A stretch of 64,000 nt of DNA from positions 1 to 64,000 of the forward strand of contig CAZAZQ010000011.1 of the NCBI GenBank assembly GCA_964489705.1, in the 5' to 3' direction. Made by a program: the position numbers and the translations under genes. Positions within the stretch are counted from its first letter, which is position 1. Each line of letters opens with the position of its first letter. Shown here piece after piece: positions 27,744-36,292 of this stretch. The stretch comes from CAZAZQ01 sp964489705. GTDB lineage: Bacteria; Zixibacteria; MSB-5A5; GN15; FEB-12. The notes beneath the pieces are model-generated. The model ran no database searches. It was not told where the DNA came from and worked only from the letters and a program-made list of their open reading frames with translations.

Positions 27744-29498
27744 ATGAAGGATCAGATATCAAAAACCCCCGCAAACCAGGATCACTCCAAGCGGCTCAGA
27801 GACTTCCGAGCTCTATCCAACCGAATACTGGAGCGGGCGGATAGCGGCATTCCGCGAGCACAGTTTCTCAAGGAAGTGTCCAAGATGCTTATCCAATTCA
27901 GTGGGTGCGATGTAGTCAAACTAGTACTGCTTGATCGTGACCGATGCTATCGCTGTGAGTTGAGCCGCCGCATGAACCAACCTTTCAGGTTTGAAGAGAC
28001 GCCCCCGGTGAGTGATCAGGGCAGTGATTTCACGTGGAGCTCAGGGAAGAATAGCGCTCTGGAGCAGTTGTGCCGCGATATTGTGGGCAAGCGCTTCGAC
28101 TCGTCTTTACCATGGTTCACAGAGAACGGCAGCTTTTGGTCTGGCGATATCACTAGTCTTCCAAGAGCCGGTCTTCTATTCACCGACTCAAGCATGGAAC
28201 TGGGCGTAGGTATTAGCAAGGGTTGCCATTCATTAGCCTTGATTGCTGTGGAGGCCGGTCTTGAACGTATTGGCTTGTTGGAACTGGAGAGTGGGGCACA
28301 AGACTTCTTCGTTGAGCAAGAGATCGAATTATATGAATTTGTAGCCCAAACCCTTGGTATTGCTCTCACTCATCGTAGAGTGCAGGAAGCACTGCGGGAA
28401 AGGGTCAAAGAACTGACCTGTCTTTACGGCATTGCCAAGCTGGTTGCGCAACCGGAAATCTCTCTTGAGGAAGTACTTCAGAAAACGGTGGAATTACTCC
28501 CGCCTGCCTGGCTTTATCCCGACATCTGCTGCGCCCGAATTGTTTTGGATAAGCGAACTTACCCTACGAGCAATTACAGGAAACCTGTCCACAGCATGAC
28601 AGCCGATCTCGTGGTGGATGGGAGTAAGCGAGGCTTTGTTGAAGTGGGTTATCTTTGGGAAAAGCCGCAGCTTGACGAAGGTCCCTTCTTGAATGAAGAG
28701 CGTAGCCTTATCGATGCTATCGCCCGAGAGACATCGATCATTGTCGAACAGAAGCAAGCCGAAGATGAGAAGTTGAAATTACAAGAACAACTGCGTCATG
28801 CCGACCGTCTGGCGACAATCGGACAGCTTGGAGCCGGTCTAGCACACGAGTTGAACGAACCGCTAGCTAACATTCTCGGTTTCGCCCAATTGGCCATCAA
28901 GGACCATAGCCTGACCGACCAGACCAGGCAAGATCTAAAAAAAATAGTCTCCGCGGCCTTGCATGCCCGTGAGGTGATAGGGAAACTCCTTGTATTTGCG
29001 AGGGAATCCATCCCGGAGAAAACCAGAGTAAACCTCAATACTTTGATTGATGATGGGCTTCATTTTCTTCGCACCAGATGTGCCAAGGCTGGAATCGAAT
29101 TGTCAAGCAACTTGTCTGAGGGGTTGCCGGAGATCACGGCTGACCGTTCACAGTTACTGCAGGTACTGACCAACTTGGTTGTCAATTCAGTGCAGGCGAT
29201 GCCTCAGGGCGGTCGCCTGACAATCAGCACTGCCCGCGACAATAGTCACGTGCTGCTAATTGTTGAGGATACCGGTACCGGAATGAGCGAGGAGATTATG
29301 GAAAAAATCTTCGACCCGTTTTTCACTACCAAGGACATTGACGAAGGAACGGGCTTGGGCTTGTCCGTTGTTCATGGCATCGTTGTCTCTCACGGAGGAA
29401 CCATTGAAGTCGAAAGCGAAATCGGTCGGGGCACGAAGTTCACGGTTCGACTACCGGTGGCAGCGACGCCGGGCGAAAAAGGAATCAGGAATGGCTGA
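27744..29498 (+). CDS. GAF-domain sensor histidine kinase
   Basis: 584 aa from ATG 27744 (a TTG at 27705 is possible; neither has a good SD). Two GAF-like sensor domains (~20-195 and ~210-345; the second opens RVKELTCLYGIAKLVAQPEI). HisKA: ADRLATIGQLGAGLAHELNE with phospho-acceptor H368. HATPase: N box LTNLVVNSVQAMPQGG, DTGTGMSEE, then GLGLSVVHGIVVSHGG. No TM helices, so a cytoplasmic signal is sensed. Its stop overlaps the NtrC-type regulator by 8 nt, which makes a cognate pair almost certain. Confidence 0.93.
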   Translation: MKDQISKTPANQDHSKRLRDFRALSNRILERADSGIPRAQFLKEVSKMLIQFSGCDVVKLVLLDRDRCYRCELSRRMNQPFRFEETPPVSDQGSDFTWSSGKNSALEQLCRDIVGKRFDSSLPWFTENGSFWSGDITSLPRAGLLFTDSSMELGVGISKGCHSLALIAVEAGLERIGLLELESGAQDFFVEQEIELYEFVAQTLGIALTHRRVQEALRERVKELTCLYGIAKLVAQPEISLEEVLQKTVELLPPAWLYPDICCARIVLDKRTYPTSNYRKPVHSMTADLVVDGSKRGFVEVGYLWEKPQLDEGPFLNEERSLIDAIARETSIIVEQKQAEDEKLKLQEQLRHADRLATIGQLGAGLAHELNEPLANILGFAQLAIKDHSLTDQTRQDLKKIVSAALHAREVIGKLLVFARESIPEKTRVNLNTLIDDGLHFLRTRCAKAGIELSSNLSEGLPEITADRSQLLQVLTNLVVNSVQAMPQGGRLTISTARDNSHVLLIVEDTGTGMSEEIMEKIFDPFFTTKDIDEGTGLGLSVVHGIVVSHGGTIEVESEIGRGTKFTVRLPVAATPGEKGIRNG

Positions 29499-30837
29499 AT
29501 CCGGCAAAAAGGAACGCATACTGATTGTGGATGATGCTCCCGAAACACTGGAGGTACTCCAGAGAAACCTGACCTCAAAAGGTTACCTAGTGTATACAGC
29601 GCCGGGAGTTGATGAAGCACTCAGGGTTCTCGACACGGAAGCAATCGACCTTGTTATAACGGACTACAAAATGCCGCGGGTTGATGGCCTGGATCTGATC
29701 AGACATGTTCGAGAGAACCTCAAAGACGCCGAGGTTATGATGATCACCGGCTACGCTTCGATTGGTGGGGCAGTAGAGGCAGTAAAGTACGGAGCCGAGG
29801 ATTATCTAGCCAAACCTTTCACCGATGAGGAGCTGTTCACTGCGGTGGAGCGCGCCCTGGAGAAACTTCATATTCGGCGAGCTGCACGCGCCCAGTCGGA
29901 TAAAAAAATCCCGGAGTCGTATGGTATCCTTGGTGAGTCGGAAGCAATGCAAAATGTTTTTCGGGCAATCGGCAAGGCTGCCGCAACTCCCGCAACGGTT
30001 CTCATCACAGGAGAAAGCGGAACCGGCAAGGAGTTAGTCGCTCGAGCCATCCACTACAACAGTCCCCGAGCATCGGCCCCGTTTGTCCCCGTCAATTGCG
30101 GCGGTATTCCTGAGAGTTTGCTGGAAAGTGAGCTGTTCGGGCATGTAAAGGGCGCTTTTACGGGGGCCATTGAAACCCGTGCCGGGTTTTTCCAAACCGC
30201 CGATGGCGGTACCATCTTCCTTGATGAGATCAGTGAAACCAGTTTTGCCATGCAGGTTAAGCTGCTTCGTGTCTTGCAAGACAAGGAAGTCTGCATGGTC
30301 GGCGACACCCGCACCAGAAAGGTTGACGTGCGTATAGTGGCAGCGACTAATAAAGATCTGCAAAGTCTGGTTAAAAAGGAGCTCTTCCGCCAGGATCTGT
30401 TTTTCCGTCTCAGTGTTATCACCATTGCTGTCCCGCCTCTCAGAGAGAGAGGTAACGATGTCCTGATTCTGGCTCGTCACTTCGCTCACAAATTCGCCCG
30501 CGAAATGGGCAAGCCTACCTTTCGTTTTTCCGATGATGCACTAAATGCCCTCAAAAACTATGACTGGCCCGGCAACGTGAGGGAACTGGAGAATGTCGTC
30601 CAGCGTCTGGTGGTAATGACTGATGGCGACATAGTCGGCATATCTGATCTGCCTTCACCGATGAGGTTTTCTGCCCCACGGCAAAAAGGACTTCATCGTA
30701 CGCTGGCCGATGTGGAGATTGATCATATCCATAACGTGTTGGCCAGTGTCAATGGTAACAAGACTCGCGCAGCTGAGATACTTGGTATTGACCGGAAGAC
30801 TCTCAGAGAGAAATTGAAAGGGAATAAGACCTCTTAA
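29491..30837 (+). CDS. NtrC-family sigma-54-dependent response regulator
   Basis: 448 aa. Receiver at 8-120 (ILIVDDAPETLEVL; phosphorylation site D58 in VITDYKMPRVDG). AAA+ domain: Walker A GESGTGKE, the sigma-54 contact loop GAFTGA, Walker B-type GGTIFLDEISE. Fis-type HTH at the C-terminus (GNKTRAAEILGIDRKTLREK). Start ATG 29491 overlaps the kinase stop; longer upstream frames are shadows of the kinase. A near-consensus sigma-54 promoter lies 220 nt downstream, before the electron-transfer operon, so that operon is the likely target. Confidence 0.95.
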   Translation: MAESGKKERILIVDDAPETLEVLQRNLTSKGYLVYTAPGVDEALRVLDTEAIDLVITDYKMPRVDGLDLIRHVRENLKDAEVMMITGYASIGGAVEAVKYGAEDYLAKPFTDEELFTAVERALEKLHIRRAARAQSDKKIPESYGILGESEAMQNVFRAIGKAAATPATVLITGESGTGKELVARAIHYNSPRASAPFVPVNCGGIPESLLESELFGHVKGAFTGAIETRAGFFQTADGGTIFLDEISETSFAMQVKLLRVLQDKEVCMVGDTRTRKVDVRIVAATNKDLQSLVKKELFRQDLFFRLSVITIAVPPLRERGNDVLILARHFAHKFAREMGKPTFRFSDDALNALKNYDWPGNVRELENVVQRLVVMTDGDIVGISDLPSPMRFSAPRQKGLHRTLADVEIDHIHNVLASVNGNKTRAAEILGIDRKTLREKLKGNKTS

Positions 30838-30871
30838 ATATAACCACTTAAAGACCGGGGAATTACTCTCC

Positions 30872-30892
30872 AGCGGGGCATAACTCCCCGCT
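30872..30892 (+). terminator. Hairpin after the regulator gene
   Basis: AGCGGGG/CCCCGCT stem with a 7-nt loop, 35 nt after the stop. It lacks a T-run, so it may only be a weak terminator or an mRNA 3' stabiliser. Confidence 0.4.
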
Positions 30893-30950
30893 CTTACAGC
30901 ACCGTTAAGAACATAGCAGCATCCAAAAGCCATTAACTTTAAAACATAGT

Positions 30951-30962
30951 AAACAGCTGTTT
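30951..30962. promoter_or_regulatory. Candidate enhancer (UAS) palindrome
   Basis: Perfect 12-bp palindrome AAACAGCTGTTT, about 94 nt upstream of the -24 element at 31056. This is the usual distance for an NtrC-type activator site. Only one clear copy is seen. Confidence 0.4.
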
Positions 30963-31055
30963 GTGTACTGATCGTATTGCCGGGCAAGTAGATAGCTGAC
31001 TGTGTCCACCGACCTTCCCGACCGTGGAGATACTCCGCGCCCGGTTTGCATTGAG

Positions 31056-31071
31056 TGGCACACTCGTTGCT
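31056..31071 (+). promoter_or_regulatory. Sigma-54 (-24/-12) promoter
   Basis: TGGCAC-ACTCG-TTGCT: both boxes and the 5-nt spacer match the RpoN consensus (TGGCAC-N5-TTGCW). Predicted start ~31082, about 120 nt before the first gene of the electron-transfer operon. An NtrC-type activator gene ends just upstream. Confidence 0.8.
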
Positions 31072-31202
31072 TATGTTGTGAGTGCTGGTACTAAGAGATT
31101 GTTGTTACCGGTGGGATGAGGAATTGGTAGAAGGGAAAAATAGTAAAATAGTTAATGATGAGAACTAGCCAAACGCAAGATTTACCGACGGAGGGCCCTG
31201 CT

Positions 31203-31481
31203 ATGTCAGCAGGAAAATTGTTTGTTGGACTCTGTGTGACCTGTAACAACTCAGCTGACTGTGTCTACCGTAAACGCCGCGGAACAGATGCAATATACTG
31301 CGAAATGTTTGATGATTATGTGCCTCCTAGCTCTAAAGATAGCCCTCCTCTCACTGTGACGACACCTGAAACTGCGGAATCGGGAGAGCTCAAGGGTCTC
31401 TGTGTGAATTGCGCACATCGTGATACCTGTAAGCTCCCCAGGCCAAAAGGTGGCGTCTGGCATTGCGAGGAATACGAATAG
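31203..31481 (+). CDS. Small Cys-rich protein with two C-x2-C...C...C motifs
   Basis: 92 aa from ATG 31203, chosen for the strong SD GGAGGG (7-nt spacing); an ATG at 31155 has none. Two similar halves: GLCVTCNNSADC...YCEMFDDY and GLCVNCAHRDTC...WHCEEYE. Each offers four cysteines suited to Zn or a small Fe-S site. Similar short proteins occur beside redox operons, but I know no function. First gene after the sigma-54 promoter and 22 nt before the NuoE-like gene, so it is probably part of the complex or its assembly. Confidence 0.75.
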   Translation: MSAGKLFVGLCVTCNNSADCVYRKRRGTDAIYCEMFDDYVPPSSKDSPPLTVTTPETAESGELKGLCVNCAHRDTCKLPRPKGGVWHCEEYE

Positions 31482-31503
31482 CGTTTGCAGGTGGAAGGGA
31501 GAA

Positions 31504-32355
31504 ATGACTACTGAAGAGATATCAGCAATTGTAGAAAAGAACCGCTCCACAAAGGGAGGTATAATCTCGATTCTGGAGCAGATACAGGCCAGATACGGCT
31601 ATCTTCCCCAAGATGCCCTGCGAGCTGTTGCAGAAAAAACCGGTCGCTCGCTGGTTGACATTTACGGTGTTGCAACATTTTACAGAGCGTTCAGCCTTAA
31701 ACCCCGGGGCAAGCACCTGATTTCGGTGTGCTTGGGAACGGCCTGTCACGTTCGGGGCGGGCCGGCTATTGTGGAGGAAGTCCAACAGCAGTTGGGAATC
31801 AAAGCCGGTGGGACAACAGCCGACAATGAGTTCACATTAGAAACGGTCAACTGCTTGGGCGCCTGCGCCCTTGGCCCCGTCGTTGTTGTGGACGGGCATT
31901 ACTTCCCCAGTGTTAAGGCTTCGATGGTCAAGGGTATCCTTGAGGAGGCTCGTACTGGTCTTGATAGAATCGACATTGAAACTGATCAGCGCGTGTTCCC
32001 ACTCGAAGTCAGTTGCGCCCGTTGCAACCATAGCTTGATGGACCCGCGGCACGTAATTGATGGGTATCCACCTGTTCGAGTAACGGTCTCTTTCGGCAAC
32101 AAGCACGGCTGGATGATGCTGTCGAGTCTTTATGGAAGCTATGAGGTGTCCTCGGAGTATGAAATACCTCCCGATACCATTGTCCACATGTTTTGCCCTC
32201 ACTGCCACGCCGAACTGATCGGCAGTTCAAGGTGCGGCGAGTGTGGCGCGCCGATGGTGCCAATGATTGTCCGCGGAGGCGGCGTGGTACAGATCTGCTC
32301 CCGGCGCGGCTGCAAAGGCCACATGCTGGATTTGGGCGGTGCCACATTAGAGTAA
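31504..32355 (+). CDS. NuoE-like [2Fe-2S] subunit with C-terminal zinc-ribbon extension
   Basis: 283 aa from ATG 31504 (SD GGAAGGGAG). Residues ~1-150 are the 24-kDa thioredoxin-like subunit of complex I and bifurcating hydrogenases: ILEQIQARYGYLPQDALRAV, VATFYRAFSLKPRGKH. The [2Fe-2S] ligands are CLGTAC (C-x4-C) and CLGAC (C-x3-C). The remaining ~130 residues are not in standard NuoE: CARCNHSL, CPHCHAEL, CGECGAPM and CSRRGCKGH suggest two zinc ribbons. Acts with the NuoF-like protein downstream in electron transfer from NAD(P)H. Confidence 0.9.
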   Translation: MTTEEISAIVEKNRSTKGGIISILEQIQARYGYLPQDALRAVAEKTGRSLVDIYGVATFYRAFSLKPRGKHLISVCLGTACHVRGGPAIVEEVQQQLGIKAGGTTADNEFTLETVNCLGACALGPVVVVDGHYFPSVKASMVKGILEEARTGLDRIDIETDQRVFPLEVSCARCNHSLMDPRHVIDGYPPVRVTVSFGNKHGWMMLSSLYGSYEVSSEYEIPPDTIVHMFCPHCHAELIGSSRCGECGAPMVPMIVRGGGVVQICSRRGCKGHMLDLGGATLE

Positions 32356-32392
32356 CGATTGGTCGCAGTCTGCTATGAGGAGAGGTCACTAA

Positions 32393-35300
32393 GTGAGGAA
32401 ATTTTCAACGGTTGAGGAATTCCGCGATTTTCGCCGGCGCATTGTGAGCGAAAGAGAAGCCCAGCAGGACAAACCCACTATAGTGATTAGCGCCGACACA
32501 GGAGGGCAAGCCAGCGGCATCAATGATATTATAAGACTAATCAAACGATACATTTTGGAGAGAAATCTCCAAGAGAGAATCGCGCTGAGAATTACCGGCT
32601 GTCATGGGTTTTGTGAAATGAACCCGTATGTTCTTGTTGAGCCCGGTGGGCATTTCTACCCTAAGCTCAAACCCGAGGATGTTCCCAGAGTAGTGGAAGC
32701 GGCAGTGGGCGGTTTCGTGGATGAAGGTTTGATCTATAAAGATTGGCGCGAGCAAAAGAGTTATCCCTGCCAAGGCGATATTCCTTTCTTCAAGAAGCAA
32801 ACTCGTGTCATCTTGGCAGAGAATCAGAAACTGGACCCTATACGAATTCTCAATTATATCGGACAGGGCGGATACGCTGCTGCAGAAAAAGTCCTAAGTA
32901 ATCCTGATCCTGAGTGGATCATAAGCGAGATAAAGAAATCCGGGTTGCGGGGTCGCGGAGGCGCTGGATTTCCCACCGGCCAGAAGTGGGAATTGGCTCG
33001 GGCTTCCGGCAACGGACATGAACAAAAGTATGTCATCTGCAATGCCGACGAGGGTGATCCCGGCGCATACATGGACCGTGGTGTCTTAGAAGGCAACCCT
33101 CACGCCATTATCGAGGGAATGCTTATAGCAGGCATTGCCATCGGCGCCACGCAAGGAATCATCTATGTCCGTGCCGAATATCCGCTGGCCATCAAACATA
33201 CTCTTATCGCCCTGCGTCAGGCGCGGGACGCTGGCCTTTTGGGAAAGAACATTCTTGGCACCGGTATCGATTTCGATATCGATATCGTCCGCGGCGCGGG
33301 AGCTTTTGTCTGCGGGGAGGAAACGGCTCTGATTAGGTCCGTCGAGGGATGCATGGGTGAACCTCGCCAGCGGCCGCCGTATCCTATTGAAAAAGGTCTC
33401 TGGGGCCATCCCACCTGCATCAACAACGTGGAGACATTGGCCAACATACATGTGATAATTGACCGCGGAGGTGAAGAGTATGCCAAGGTGGGCGTGCCCG
33501 GCAATACCGGAACGAAGATATTCTCACTGGTGGGCAAAATCAGAAACACCGGTCTGGTTGAAGTGCCGCTGGGCATGAAGATCAGCGAAGTCGTCTATGA
33601 TATCGGCGGCGGCCCGGTCGGTAAAGCTAAGATCAAAGCAGTCCAGACCGGCGGGCCGTCGGGGGGTTGCATACCGGCCAGCATGTTTGATTTACCCATC
33701 GACTACGAAAGCCTGGTTCAGGCAGGATCGATGATGGGGTCCGGCGGCATGATCGTCATGGACGAAAACACCTGCATGGTCGATGTCGCCAAGTACTTCA
33801 TGAATTTCCTGAAAGACGAGTCTTGTGGCAAGTGTTTTACATGTCGCAAAGGCACCCAGCGCATGTATGAAATCCTCGACGATATTTCAAAGGGTCAGGC
33901 AAAGATGGAGGACCTGGACCTGTTGGAAGAACTGGCGCTTGTCGTGAAGGACACCACCATGTGTGGTTTGGGGCAGTCAGCTCCCAATCCGGTTCTCAGC
34001 ACCCTGCGTTATTTCAGGAAAGAATACGAGCGACATATCAGGGATAAGAGATGTGACGCCTTCGTTTGTAAGGAGCTGGTAGGAGCTCCCTGCCAGTCGG
34101 CCTGTCCGGTGGGCACGGAGGCCTGGCGTTACGTCGCCCACATCGCGCGGGGGGAGTATGAGGAAGCCTATCGAGTGATCCGTGAACCGAACCCATTCCC
34201 CTCTGTATGCGCCCGGGTCTGTCATCACCCTTGCGAGGAACGATGTCGAGCTGGAACCAGCGGGGGTAGCGCTATCGCTATTCGCTCCCTCAAACGCTTC
34301 ATAACCGATCGCTTTGACCCGTTGGCATATAAGCCGCAAAGAGTGGCGTGGACTGATGGCGAGCCTCCCCGGGTGGCGATAATCGGCGCTGGCCCCGCCG
34401 GACTCACCGCCGCGCACTACCTATCCCTGAAAGGTTGCAAAGTAACCGTTTTTGAAGCCGAGTCGCGGCCGGGCGGCATGCTTTACTGTGCTATTCCACC
34501 ATACCGTTTGCCGCGTGACATCATTGAGAAGGAAATAAACTCCCTTCTGGATGAGAACATCACGCTCAAATGCAACACCGCACTTGGCCGTGACATAACC
34601 ATTGACGGCTTGTTTGAAGACGGTTACAAGGCGGTCTTTCTGGCCTTAGGGGCGCACAAGAGCCGGCCGCTCCAACTCGAAAACGAGGATGTCCCCGGTA
34701 TCTATCCTTCAATCGAATTTCTAAAGGCCTTCAATATGAGGGGTGAGCAGCTTGCCAGAGGGCGGGTCGGTGTCATTGGCGGCGGTAACTCGGCCATTGA
34801 CGCCGCTCGCACGGCTCTGCGCCAGAAGGATGTCGATAGCGTCACTATTCTCTACCGGCGGACACGTGACGAAATGCCGGCCTTTGCTGAAGAGATTGAA
34901 GCCGCGGACCAGGAAGGAATTAGTATCCAAACATTAGTTACTCCCACGAAGGTGATTACCACCAACGGGCGCCTTTCAGGTCTTGAGTGTGTCCGTAACG
35001 AACTTGGTGACATTGACTCCAGTGGACGGCGACGTCCTGTTCCCTTGAAAGGAACCGAGCATGTAATTGAACTTGATACGTTGATTATAGCTATAAGTGA
35101 GGATCCCGAAATTGACGCCATTTCACCTACCCATGAGAGCGGTATTGAGATAACCAAGTCCAACACCATCCAAGTTGACTCGACAACGCTTATGACCAAC
35201 CGACCGGGCGTTTTCGCCGGTGGTGATGTTATAACCGGCCCGAACACGGTCATTGAGGCTATCGCCGATGGGAAAAAAGCAGCAATTATGATTGAGCGTT

Positions 35301-35590
35301 TCCTGCGAAACGAGGAGCTGATACCGCCTTCTGAGCCGCGGCTGCCGCGGGTGTACATCGAGCCGGTTCAGACAGGCGAGGAAGATGTGCAGCAGGATGA
35401 ACGTGCTGAAGCACCCCGCGCCCCGGCAGAATGGCGCAAGCGCAATTTCGCGGAGGTAGAGGTGTCATTCTCTGTTGAGGAAGCTACCCGTGAGGCCTGC
35501 CGGTGCCTACGATGCGATCTGGAATTCACCAAACCAAAAGAGATTGAGACCGGAACAGAACCCCACACTGTTGTAGTCGGAGAAAAATGA
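32393..35590 (+). CDS. NuoF-like diaphorase fused to a GltD/NfnB-like FAD oxidoreductase
   Basis: 1065 aa, GTG start with GAGGAGAGG upstream. Residues ~1-110: thioredoxin-like domain keeping GCHGFC but lacking the first cysteine pair. ~150-560: NuoF core with the FMN/NADH loop RGRGGAGFPTGQKWE, NADEGDPGAYMDR, CGEETALIRSVEG, and 4Fe-4S ligands SCGKCFTCRKG plus a later Cys (TTMCG). ~565-1040: GltD-type domain with Cys clusters (CQSACP; CARVCHHPCEERC), first dinucleotide fold IGAGPAGLTAAHYL, second VIGGGNSAIDAARTAL and GVFAGGDVITGPNTVIEAIA. The fusion replaces the C-terminal ferredoxin domain of HydB-type proteins and gives one chain two NAD(P)H/flavin centres, as expected of a bifurcating or transhydrogenating device (inference). 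Confidence 0.92.
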   Translation: MRKFSTVEEFRDFRRRIVSEREAQQDKPTIVISADTGGQASGINDIIRLIKRYILERNLQERIALRITGCHGFCEMNPYVLVEPGGHFYPKLKPEDVPRVVEAAVGGFVDEGLIYKDWREQKSYPCQGDIPFFKKQTRVILAENQKLDPIRILNYIGQGGYAAAEKVLSNPDPEWIISEIKKSGLRGRGGAGFPTGQKWELARASGNGHEQKYVICNADEGDPGAYMDRGVLEGNPHAIIEGMLIAGIAIGATQGIIYVRAEYPLAIKHTLIALRQARDAGLLGKNILGTGIDFDIDIVRGAGAFVCGEETALIRSVEGCMGEPRQRPPYPIEKGLWGHPTCINNVETLANIHVIIDRGGEEYAKVGVPGNTGTKIFSLVGKIRNTGLVEVPLGMKISEVVYDIGGGPVGKAKIKAVQTGGPSGGCIPASMFDLPIDYESLVQAGSMMGSGGMIVMDENTCMVDVAKYFMNFLKDESCGKCFTCRKGTQRMYEILDDISKGQAKMEDLDLLEELALVVKDTTMCGLGQSAPNPVLSTLRYFRKEYERHIRDKRCDAFVCKELVGAPCQSACPVGTEAWRYVAHIARGEYEEAYRVIREPNPFPSVCARVCHHPCEERCRAGTSGGSAIAIRSLKRFITDRFDPLAYKPQRVAWTDGEPPRVAIIGAGPAGLTAAHYLSLKGCKVTVFEAESRPGGMLYCAIPPYRLPRDIIEKEINSLLDENITLKCNTALGRDITIDGLFEDGYKAVFLALGAHKSRPLQLENEDVPGIYPSIEFLKAFNMRGEQLARGRVGVIGGGNSAIDAARTALRQKDVDSVTILYRRTRDEMPAFAEEIEAADQEGISIQTLVTPTKVITTNGRLSGLECVRNELGDIDSSGRRRPVPLKGTEHVIELDTLIIAISEDPEIDAISPTHESGIEITKSNTIQVDSTTLMTNRPGVFAGGDVITGPNTVIEAIADGKKAAIMIERFLRNEELIPPSEPRLPRVYIEPVQTGEEDVQQDERAEAPRAPAEWRKRNFAEVEVSFSVEEATREACRCLRCDLEFTKPKEIETGTEPHTVVVGEK

Positions 35591-36270
35591 ACATGGTAAC
35601 ACTCTACATAAATGGCTTGAAAGTATCAGTGGAAAAGGGTACGACTTTGCTCGAGGCGGCCCAGTTCGTCGGATTTCCCATCCCCACCCTGTGCCACATG
35701 GAAGGGCTTTCGCCGTACGGTGCCTGCCGACTGTGCGTCGTGGAGATTGGTGAAGGCCCGAAAGCTAAGCTGGTCTCCTCATGTACCTACCCGGCTGAGG
35801 AGGGACTCAAGGTTCGCACGGCTTCGGAACGTGTGGTCAAAGCCCGCAAGATGGTTCTGGAGCTGCTGCTGGCTTCCTGTCCTCAGTCCAAAACAATCCA
35901 GGACCTGGCCGCAGCACATGACGTTCGGCAGCAACGGTTCCGGCAGGAGTACGAAGACTGCATCCTGTGCGGGCTGTGTGTGCGAATGTGCGAAGAGCAG
36001 ATGATGGCCAAGGCTATCGGTTTCCGCGGCCGCGGTCAGAGCAGGAGCATCGGCACCCCGTTCGATATCAAATCGGAGGTCTGCCGCCTGTGCGGAGGGT
36101 GCATGTATGTTTGCCCGGCCTGCTCTCTCAGATGCACTTATACCGAACCGGAGAAAGCCATCTGTGGCGGCTGCGCCAATTTGAGTCCGCCCTGCCTCGA
36201 AAAAGAGAAATTTGATGATATGATGTGTTACATGGAGCCCTGTGTGGCGTGTGAAATAAAAAAAGATTGA
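35587..36270 (+). CDS. HoxU/NuoG-N-like Fe-S electron-transfer subunit
   Basis: 227 aa, ATG overlaps the previous stop by 4 nt. N-terminal plant-type [2Fe-2S] domain (PTLCHMEGLSPYGACRLCVV, then SSCTYP). An NuoG-like middle (LLASCPQSKT) lacks the full His-Cys cluster motif. Next come two 4Fe-4S motifs, CILCGLCVRMCEE and CRLCGGCMYVCPACSLRC. The tail adds CGGCANLSPPC and MCYMEPCVACEI, cysteines not usual in HoxU. It would wire the flavoprotein to a ferredoxin-type or enzyme partner; no [FeFe]-hydrogenase H-cluster domain is present. Confidence 0.88.
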   Translation: MNMVTLYINGLKVSVEKGTTLLEAAQFVGFPIPTLCHMEGLSPYGACRLCVVEIGEGPKAKLVSSCTYPAEEGLKVRTASERVVKARKMVLELLLASCPQSKTIQDLAAAHDVRQQRFRQEYEDCILCGLCVRMCEEQMMAKAIGFRGRGQSRSIGTPFDIKSEVCRLCGGCMYVCPACSLRCTYTEPEKAICGGCANLSPPCLEKEKFDDMMCYMEPCVACEIKKD

Positions 36271-36292
36271 GACTGGCAACGGAGGAAAAACA

